This document shows, piece after piece, positions 5,494 through 10,219 of a DNA stretch of 10,219 bases. Position 1 is the stretch's first letter, and each line of letters begins with the position of its first letter. Source of the stretch: JBDIAR01 sp039812545 (lineage in GTDB: Bacteria; Actinomycetota; Actinomycetes; Actinomycetales; Dermatophilaceae). The stretch is taken from the NCBI GenBank assembly GCA_039812545.1, contig JBDIAR010000128.1, positions 1 to 10,219 of the forward strand, in the 5' to 3' direction. The translations under genes were made by a program, and so were the position numbers. The notes beneath the pieces were generated by a model, which was not told the DNA's origin, made no database searches, and saw only the letters and a program-made list of their open reading frames with translations.

Positions 5494-6537
5494 CTACTTT
5501 TTCGGGGCCACCGGGCCGCGCGCCAGGATCGTGGCCACCGCCGGCGACGCGTAGAACGGTTCCAGCCGCCGGCGCAGCAGCGTTTCCAGCGCCTCGACAC
5601 CGAAGGCGCGCTCGAGCCCGTGTGCAGTGAGGGTTTCGACGATTTCGACGAGGTGGTCGCGCTCGATTCCGCACTCCGCCAATGCATCCGGAATCGAGTA
5701 GTCGCCGAGCTGCTCATAGACCACGTCGACGACTGCGTCGATGACGGCGTCGGCATACGGGCTGGTCGCTCCACTCGCCCAGAGTCGGTGTCCGATCTTG
5801 GTGATGTCGCGAATCTCCTTGGCGCGCAACCAACTGTGCAGGTCGGCAACCGGTAGTTCGGCCTGCAGGTCCCAGATCTCCATGGTGGCCCGGTGCACGG
5901 GCGCGTCGGTTACCAGTTCCAGCAGCGCCGCATTGATCCAGCGGATGGCATAGGCCGCGCCCTTGTCGGTCGCGTCGCCCAGTAACGCCTCGACCGGTCG
6001 CTCGGCAACGCTGCGCATCCGTTTGGCGGCCGTCGTCCCCATCGAGAAGATCGACGAGACCCCGGGTACCTTCTCGGCCCAGGCGCGGTTCGAGTTGAGC
6101 ACGTCCGACACGATCCGGGTGACGAACTTCGACGCAACCGTTGCCGCGGAAGGGGATTCGGCGACGCGCTCCAGTATGCGTTCTTGAAGGTGCCGTGCGC
6201 GAAGGAGGTTCAACCCGAGGGCCTCGACATCGGCGCGCTCGACGATGTCGCCGGGCGTGATCGAGCGGGCCTGCGGCATCGCGTGGATCCGCGCCGCCGT
6301 CTCGACCGCGAGGTGCGGTCCGGCCGGAGCCGACGAGATCGCCGCCAGCACCAGTCGAGCGGCCTGTTTGGCCGAATCGGGACCGATCACCTCACGCAGG
6401 GGGCTGTCCGCGGCGAGTTCGAAGAAGTCGTCGACGAGGTCGGCCGACAAGGTGGGGCCGGCGGTGAGTTCGCGGATCCACCAAGCCACGTGGGCCTGCA
6501 GGAGAGCTTGGGCCGGGTCCTTCGGAGTTCTCGTCAC
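5494..6537 (-). CDS. Conserved-looking helical protein of unknown function
   Basis: The product is 347 aa with normal codon bias for the window, so it is very likely a real gene. I do not recognise the family. It appears soluble and almost entirely helical, with no signal peptide or membrane segment. The N-terminal part (1-110) is Ala/Leu-rich. The middle (about 135-240) holds D-V-L-N-S-N-R-A-W-A-E-K-V-P-G-V-S and W-D-L-Q-A-E-L-P-V-A-D-L-H-S-W-L. The C-terminal part (about 255-340) has further amphipathic helices, ending P-K-K. No nucleotide-binding, zinc or catalytic motif is visible. The start is GTG at 6537; an in-frame TGA five codons upstream limits further extension, and the next ATG is far inside. 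No strong ribosome binding site is present. The gene is divergent from the YihY gene across a 198-base gap that carries two inverted CAGGTATGCC sites. Confidence 0.8.
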   Translation of the reverse strand: MTRTPKDPAQALLQAHVAWWIRELTAGPTLSADLVDDFFELAADSPLREVIGPDSAKQAARLVLAAISSAPAGPHLAVETAARIHAMPQARSITPGDIVERADVEALGLNLLRARHLQERILERVAESPSAATVASKFVTRIVSDVLNSNRAWAEKVPGVSSIFSMGTTAAKRMRSVAERPVEALLGDATDKGAAYAIRWINAALLELVTDAPVHRATMEIWDLQAELPVADLHSWLRAKEIRDITKIGHRLWASGATSPYADAVIDAVVDVVYEQLGDYSIPDALAECGIERDHLVEIVETLTAHGLERAFGVEALETLLRRRLEPFYASPAVATILARGPVAPKK

Positions 6538-6735
6538 GTCAACATCGTGTCAGGTATGCCGCCGCGTCCTCCGGTCCACTCGCTCCGAGCCCGGGGAGCG
6601 GTGGTCCGGACCCGTTCGTCGGGGCAGACGGTGCCCTCGCCAAGACGATCGCGATGGTGGCCGCCCTCCGGTCGCGCAACCGGTGGGCGAATGACAGAGT
6701 TGGGCTCTGGCATACCTGAACCTCGGGAGGACGTC
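6538..6735. promoter_or_regulatory. Divergent intergenic region with inverted CAGGTATGCC sites
   Basis: This 198-base region lies between the 347-aa gene and the YihY gene. CAGGTATGCC at 6551-6560 and its exact complement GGCATACCTG at 6709-6718 face each other across 148 bases, each near one of the two gene starts. I see no convincing core promoter on either strand. GGGAGG at 6725-6730 is the YihY ribosome binding site. Confidence 0.6.
6725..6730 (+). promoter_or_regulatory. Ribosome binding site deciding the YihY start
   Basis: GGGAGG lies five bases before the ATG at 6736. An upstream in-frame ATG at 6691 has no comparable site, so 6736 is preferred. Confidence 0.7.
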
Positions 6736-7923
6736 ATGGAGCCGCAGGGCACCAGCGTGGCCAAGGAACGCAGCGCACCGGAGCCGGATGCGCCGGAGAA
6801 GGCGGATTCTCCGACCGACCTGTCGCCACCGTCCTGGCGACTCACCGCCAAGCGGGCACTGGCGGAGTTCACCCACGACCAGTGCACCGATCAGGCCGCG
6901 GCGCTCACGTATTACTCGGTGCTGGCGATCTTCCCGGCTCTTGTCGCCGTGGTCTCGCTACTCGGCGTGTTCGGGCAGGGCGAGAAGACGGTCGACACGA
7001 TCCTCGAATTGGTGCGTAGCCTCGGGCAGCCGGGCGCCGCACAACTTCTGGAGGACCCGATTCGCTCGATGGTGACGGCGCAGGCGGCCGGGTTCGGCCT
7101 GGTCATCGGCGTCCTCGGTGCGCTGTGGTCCGCGTCGGGATATGTGGGCGCGTTCGGTCGGGCGATGAACCGGATCTACGAGATCGACGAGGGCCGGCCG
7201 ATCTGGAAGCTGCGGCCGCTGCAACTCCTGCTCACTCTGGTCAGCGTCCTGATGGTCGCCTTGGTCCTCGTGGCGCTCATCCTCAGCGGTCCGGTGGCCC
7301 AGGCCGTCGGCGACACGTTGGGTCTGGGCGGCACCGCGGTGACGATCTGGAATGTGGCCAAGTGGCCGGTCATGCTCGGGGTCGTTGTCGTCATCGTCGC
7401 GTTGCTCTACTACGCCACCCCCAATGTGCGCCAGCCGAAGATGCGATGGATCAGCGTCGGAGCGGGGATCGCGATCGCCGTGTGGCTGGTCATGTCGATT
7501 TTGTTCGGCTTCTATGTCGCGAACTTCGGCTCGTACAACAAGACGTACGGGTCGCTCGCCGGCGTCGTGGTCTTCCTGCTGTGGCTGTGGCTGACCAATG
7601 TGGCGCTGCTGTTCGGGGCGGAGGTGGACTCCGAACTAGAGCGGGTCCGTCAACTGGAGGCCGGGATCCCTGCGGAGGAGACCCTGCAGCTGCCGCCTCG
7701 CGACACCGCAAAGAGCGACAAGGCGGCCGCCAAGAAGGAGGCGATCGTCGAGGAGGGTCGGCGGATCCGCGAATCGGCGGAGGGCGACCCGACCCCCCGG
7801 AAGACTCGGCGCCCCGCGAACCCGCCGACCCCAGGCGAGCGTCGCGGGTCGACTGCGGGCCTCGTCCTCGGCGTCCTGGGCGGGCTCGCGGGCAATCTGC
7901 GGCGACGGCTGATCGGGCGCTGA
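6736..7923 (+). CDS. YihY/BrkB-family inner-membrane protein
   Basis: The product is 395 aa. The YihY/BrkB family was once wrongly labelled RNase BN and is of largely unknown transport or envelope function. A charged Pro/Glu-rich N-terminus (1-30) is cytoplasmic. The family signature follows: D52-Q-A-A-A-L-T-Y-Y-S-V-L-A-I-F-P-A-L. Six hydrophobic segments lie at about 60-78, 119-139, 164-184, 211-228, 239-260 and 272-295. The second signature is G265-S-Y-N-K-T-Y-G-S-L-A-G-V, ending L-F-G-A-E-V-D-S-E-L at 292-301. A long Lys/Arg/Glu-rich tail (305-372) is unusual in enterobacterial members; it ends in a short hydrophobic Gly/Leu stretch (374-386) and a basic end. The stop lies five bases from the converging OsmC stop. 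Confidence 0.92.
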   Translation: MEPQGTSVAKERSAPEPDAPEKADSPTDLSPPSWRLTAKRALAEFTHDQCTDQAAALTYYSVLAIFPALVAVVSLLGVFGQGEKTVDTILELVRSLGQPGAAQLLEDPIRSMVTAQAAGFGLVIGVLGALWSASGYVGAFGRAMNRIYEIDEGRPIWKLRPLQLLLTLVSVLMVALVLVALILSGPVAQAVGDTLGLGGTAVTIWNVAKWPVMLGVVVVIVALLYYATPNVRQPKMRWISVGAGIAIAVWLVMSILFGFYVANFGSYNKTYGSLAGVVVFLLWLWLTNVALLFGAEVDSELERVRQLEAGIPAEETLQLPPRDTAKSDKAAAKKEAIVEEGRRIRESAEGDPTPRKTRRPANPPTPGERRGSTAGLVLGVLGGLAGNLRRRLIGR

Positions 7924-7928
7924 CTGCC

Positions 7929-8360
7929 TCAGGCGAGCGAGGCCGACAAGGTGATCTCGGTGCCGGAGAGGGCCGCCCCGACCGGGCAACCGGTCTTCGT
8001 CTCCTCGGCGATGCGTGCGAAGTCGTCCGCATCGATGCCCGGTACCGCCGCGGTCGTCGTGAGGTGGATGCCGGTGATACCGGTGCCGGCGAGGAAGCTG
8101 ACCTCGGCGGAGGTGTCGATGTGCGTCGGCGGAGTTCCGTTGTTGCCCAAAGCGAACGACAGCGCCATCGAGTAGCACGTCGCGAGTGCCGCGCCGATCA
8201 GTTCTTCGGGGTTGGTCGTCTCGCCGAGCTTCTCGGCGCGGGTGGCCCAGCGGACCGGCAGGGCGGCGGCGCCGGAGGTCTCCAGTGTGGTCGTACCGGA
8301 GCCGTCGACCAGGCCTCCGTCCCAGCTGGTGGCGGCCTTACTGACGACGGTGTGAGCCAT
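7929..8360 (-). CDS. OsmC/Ohr-type organic hydroperoxide reductase
   Basis: The product is 143 aa, normal for the OsmC subfamily (about 140 aa). These cytosolic thiol peroxidases reduce organic hydroperoxides to alcohols using a redox pair of cysteines. Both expected cysteines are present: C62 in A-L-A-T-C-Y-S-M-A-L-S and C125 in T-K-T-G-C-P-V-G. E53 in N-P-E-E-L-I-G-A-A and an Arg at 37 or 41 are likely active-site partners. The OsmC rather than Ohr type is suggested by the N-terminal S-W-D-G-G-L and the T-K-T-G-C-P-V ending. The start is fixed by a strong GAGGAGG (8367-8373), six bases upstream of the ATG. The gene is divergent from the crotonase gene and convergent with the YihY gene. An oxidative-stress role fits the family; no regulator is adjacent. 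Confidence 0.93.
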   Translation of the reverse strand: MAHTVVSKAATSWDGGLVDGSGTTTLETSGAAALPVRWATRAEKLGETTNPEELIGAALATCYSMALSFALGNNGTPPTHIDTSAEVSFLAGTGITGIHLTTTAAVPGIDADDFARIAEETKTGCPVGAALSGTEITLSASLA

Positions 8361-8537
8361 GATGGTCCTCCTCGATCGACGTGCCTGGGAACTGGGAACG
8401 TTCTGGTGAGACTCTCATCACATCACTCCCGCATCGCCCGCGTCCATCTCGTCGACCCCTGCCGTCCCGGTGCTCTGGTCAATGACGAGCGGATGCGCGA
8501 CGCTGGCATCACCATTCGCACGAGGAAGGCGGCAGAC
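8361..8537. promoter_or_regulatory. Divergent intergenic region, OsmC / crotonase
   Basis: This 177-base region carries a tandem heptamer, TGGGAAC-TGGGAAC, at 8386-8399. It overlaps a perfect palindrome, GAACGTTC, at 8396-8403. Both lie about 25-45 bases upstream of the OsmC start, where a regulator of that gene could bind. No clear -35/-10 pair was found. The crotonase ribosome binding site GAGGAAGG is at 8522-8529. Confidence 0.4.
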
Positions 8538-9332
8538 ATGAGTTCGCAGGGTTCGGCAGGTGTCGTGACCGTCGAGCGCGCCGGCCATGTGCTGCTCATC
8601 GGGTTGAACCGCCCGGAGCACGGCAACGCGATGACCAGCGGGATGCTCACCGAGTTGGCGCAGGCATACACCCAACTGGAGGACGACGAACAGGCTTGGG
8701 TCGGCCTGCTGTTCGGTCACGGCGACAATCTGACGGTCGGGCTCGAGCTGGAGGAGATCCGGCCGCATCTCGATGATTTCGAGGGCCTGTATCCGGCGGG
8801 GACCGTGGACCCGTTCGGGGTGCGCGGGCGGGTGCGCACGAAGCCCCTGGTTGCCGCGGCCCACGGCTGGGTGATCACCGCGGGAATCGAGATGCTGCTC
8901 AACGCCGATGTGCGGGTCGCGTCGGAGGGGGCCAGGTTCGCCCAGATGGAGGTGCAGCGGGGGATTCTGCCGTTCGGTGGAGCGACGATTCGTATGCCGC
9001 GTGAGTTCGGTTGGGGAAACGCGATGCGGTGGATCCTCACGGGCGACGTGTTCGACGCGGACGAGGCATACCGGCTCGGGCTGATCCAGAAGATCACCCC
9101 GAACGGCAAGCACCTGCAGGGCGCTCGGATCATCGCCGAGCGGATTGCGCAGCAGGCGCCGTTGGCGGTGCGTGCGGCGATGGCCGCAGCTCGGACCGCG
9201 ATGCTGGACGGAGAGCAGGCGGGGCGCGGTGCGCTGCTGCCCGCACTGCACTCGCTGTTGCCGACCGACGATGCGGCAGAAGGGGTTCGGTCGTTCGTCG
9301 AGCGCCGGACCGCGAAGTTCACCGGGAGGTGA
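8538..9332 (+). CDS. Crotonase / enoyl-CoA hydratase family protein
   Basis: The product is 264 aa, normal for a single-domain crotonase. Members bind acyl-CoA thioesters and stabilise an enolate in an oxyanion hole; most hydrate or isomerise enoyl-CoAs in fatty-acid or related acyl-CoA breakdown in the cytosol. Visible features are V-x-R-A-G-H-V-L-L-I-G-L-N-R-P-E near the N-terminus, G-L-E-L-E-E-I at 68-74 in place of the common A-G-A-D-L (first oxyanion residue), H109-G-W-V-I-T-A-G-I-E118 and F134-A-Q-M-E138-V-Q-R-G-I-L-P-F-G-G-A. E118 and E138 are 20 residues apart, as are the two catalytic glutamates of rat enoyl-CoA hydratase (144/164), so hydratase or isomerase activity is plausible. 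The start is fixed by GAGGAAGG (8522-8529), eight bases before the ATG; the frame is open far upstream but without such a site. The substrate is unknown. Confidence 0.92.
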   Translation: MSSQGSAGVVTVERAGHVLLIGLNRPEHGNAMTSGMLTELAQAYTQLEDDEQAWVGLLFGHGDNLTVGLELEEIRPHLDDFEGLYPAGTVDPFGVRGRVRTKPLVAAAHGWVITAGIEMLLNADVRVASEGARFAQMEVQRGILPFGGATIRMPREFGWGNAMRWILTGDVFDADEAYRLGLIQKITPNGKHLQGARIIAERIAQQAPLAVRAAMAAARTAMLDGEQAGRGALLPALHSLLPTDDAAEGVRSFVERRTAKFTGR

Positions 9333-9350
9333 CGGTGCGGAACGCCGCGC

Positions 9351-10112
9351 TCAGCTGAGGGTCAGCCCGCCGTCGACGACGATGGTCTGGCCGGTGACGT
9401 AGCCGGCCGCTTCGGACGCGAGCCACACTGCTGTGGCGGCCAGCTCGCGCGGGTTTCCCTTGCGTCCCAGGCATACTCGCGGCATTTGGCTCTCGAGGTA
9501 GCCGGGCGGGTATTGAGCGGTCATCTCGGTGTCGAAGAAGCCCGGCGCAATCGCGTTGACGCGTATGCCTTTTCGGCCCGTCCATTGGCCGGCGAGGTCG
9601 CGGGTGAGACCGATGATCGCCGCTTTGCTTGCCACGTATGCCGCTTGCGGGAGTCCAGCGGTCGTCAGGCCCAGTACGGAGGCGATATTGATGATGGCCG
9701 AGCCGGGACGCATGATCTTGCCGCAGGCCTGGGCCATCCAGTAGCTGCCGTTGAGGTTGATGTCGATCACCTGACGGAACTGGGCGGGATCCTCGATCGT
9801 CGCCGGTACCGCGGTCCCGATGCCGGCGTTGTTGATGAGGATGTCGACATGGCCGAACTCGTCCTTGGCCGCGCGGACCAGTGCGCTGCACTGCTTCGGG
9901 TCGGCGACGTCCGTGGCGACGGTGATGGCGCGCCGTCCGGTGGCGCTGACCAGGGCAGCGGTATCGGCGAGCTTCTCGGCTCGGCGGGCGCCGAGGGCGA
10001 CATCCGCGCCGGCCTCCGCGAGAGCTTGGGCGAAGGCGACGCCGAGCCCGGAACTGGCGCCCGTCACCACCGCCACCTTGCCGTCGAGCCGGAACATGTC
10101 GAGCACATTCAT
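9351..10112 (-). CDS. SDR-family oxidoreductase
   Basis: The product is 253 aa, a classical short-chain dehydrogenase/reductase using NAD(P)(H) in the cytosol. Motifs are T17-G-A-S-S-G-L-G (cofactor-binding), D68-V, N94-N-A-G, N119, S145, Y159-x3-K163 (the full catalytic tetrad) and P190-G-F-F-D-T. The C-terminal G-Y-V-T-G-Q-T-I-V-V-D-G-G is characteristic of the 3-oxoacyl-ACP reductase / glucose-1-dehydrogenase-like group. A-R-R at 42-44 after the second strand favours NADP(H), by inference. The start is set by AAGGAG (10119-10124), six bases upstream. C213 in P-R-V-C-L-G-R is odd, since this group commonly has Pro there, and it coincides with a GTATGCC heptamer. I183 uses the rare codon ATA for the same reason. 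The gene converges with the crotonase gene at an 18-base gap. The substrate cannot be assigned. Confidence 0.93.
   Translation of the reverse strand: MNVLDMFRLDGKVAVVTGASSGLGVAFAQALAEAGADVALGARRAEKLADTAALVSATGRRAITVATDVADPKQCSALVRAAKDEFGHVDILINNAGIGTAVPATIEDPAQFRQVIDINLNGSYWMAQACGKIMRPGSAIINIASVLGLTTAGLPQAAYVASKAAIIGLTRDLAGQWTGRKGIRVNAIAPGFFDTEMTAQYPPGYLESQMPRVCLGRKGNPRELAATAVWLASEAAGYVTGQTIVVDGGLTLS
9470..9642. repeat. Cluster of three GTATGCC heptamers inside the SDR gene
   Basis: Heptamers lie at 9470-9476 (as GGCATAC), 9563-9569 and 9636-9642 (as GTATGCC), within 173 bases. They are the densest part of a window-wide set of 15 such sites, all listed in the findings. The three sites fall in three different codon phases of the same gene (GTA-TGC-C, GGC-ATA-C and G-GCA-TAC). 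Confidence 0.7.
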
Positions 10113-10142
10113 CGTGGACTCCTTCGTCGCGTCTGATCGAGC

Positions 10143-10219
10143 TTATGGCGGAATCCGGTCGCCGGGAAAGGGTTCGGGCTGGGGGTGTGCCGCGTCTCCC
10201 ATCAGTAGGGCGGCGGGTC
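10143..10219 (-). CDS. Possible 3' end of a gene entering from the right edge
   Basis: A minus-strand frame is open from the window edge to a TAA at 10143-10145, 30 bases before the SDR start. The last residues would read about P-A-A-L-L-M-G-D-A-A-H-P-Q-P-E-P-F-P. If real, this gene would lie just upstream of the SDR gene on the same strand and could be co-transcribed with it. Only about 25 codons are visible, and open frames of that length are common by chance at this GC content, so the call is weak and no product can be named. Confidence 0.3.
   Translation of the reverse strand, partial: PAALLMGDAAHPQPEPFPGDRIPP

Noticed and set aside
5469..5502. GC-rich hairpin followed by TTTTT after the small lipoprotein gene as an intrinsic terminator
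   Set aside because: The T-run is about 18 bases from the best hairpin and is explained by the Lys-Lys end of the converging gene. The nearer stem is only 4 bp.
8386..8399. GGGAAC as the -35 of a SigH/SigR-type promoter
   Set aside because: No GTT -10 element lies at the required 16-19-base spacing in either direction.
8396..8403. GAACGTTC as an SOS (LexA) box
   Set aside because: The actinobacterial LexA site needs a four-base spacer between GAAC and GTTC. Here the half-sites abut.
7125..8537. Upstream extension of the crotonase reading frame through the YihY and OsmC genes
   Set aside because: The frame is merely open. The family N-terminus and a strong ribosome binding site place the start at 8538.
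7..10219. CRISPR array, tRNA, rRNA, insertion sequence or phage genes
   Set aside because: No spaced direct-repeat array, cloverleaf, transposase, integrase or phage motif was seen on either strand.

Overview
This is a high-GC window (about two thirds G+C by eye) with strong GC preference at third codon positions. The gene content points to a high-GC actinomycete, most likely of the order Mycobacteriales (Gordonia or a relative). That placement rests on recognised families: a three-helix-bundle small protein, CsbD, a YihY protein with a long charged tail, an SLH/Excalibur surface protein and TANNNT-type leaderless promoters. No rRNA, tRNA, transposase, integrase or CRISPR array was seen.

Layout, left to right: (1) 7-1071 (-) a Thr/Pro-rich lipoprotein. 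(2) 1318-1491 (+) a CsbD-like stress protein. (3) 1507-2172 (-) a LysE/RhtB-type exporter, preceded by 2234-2452 (-) a 72-aa three-helix-bundle protein. (4) 2715-3926 (+) a CaiB/BaiF-family protein that closely resembles 2-methylfumaryl-CoA isomerase (Mct). (5) 3969-4853 (-) a secreted protein with three SLH-like repeats and a C-terminal Excalibur-like domain. (6) 4959-5462 (+) a small lipoprotein. (7) 5494-6537 (-) a 347-aa helical protein of unknown function. (8) 6736-7923 (+) a YihY/BrkB membrane protein. (9) 7929-8360 (-) an OsmC-type peroxide reductase. (10) 8538-9332 (+) a crotonase. (11) 9351-10112 (-) an SDR oxidoreductase, with a possible gene tail behind it at the right edge.

The genes alternate strand almost perfectly. 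Convergent pairs are packed tightly (gaps of 5 to 42 bases) and divergent pairs share 105-262-base promoter regions. The genes are therefore mostly single transcription units, not a pathway operon. The common themes are CoA-thioester metabolism (Mct-like, crotonase, SDR), envelope and surface proteins (two lipoproteins, SLH protein, YihY, LysE), and stress defence (CsbD, OsmC).

The most unusual signal is not a gene. The heptamer GTATGCC (or its complement GGCATAC) occurs 15 times in 10.2 kb, against about one expected from base composition. It occurs on both strands, inside genes in five codon phasings and also between genes, and it seems to dictate unusual codons and residues. It behaves like a genome-wide dispersed DNA signal, such as an uptake-like, recombination or nucleoid-protein site. 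Its function is unknown from this window.
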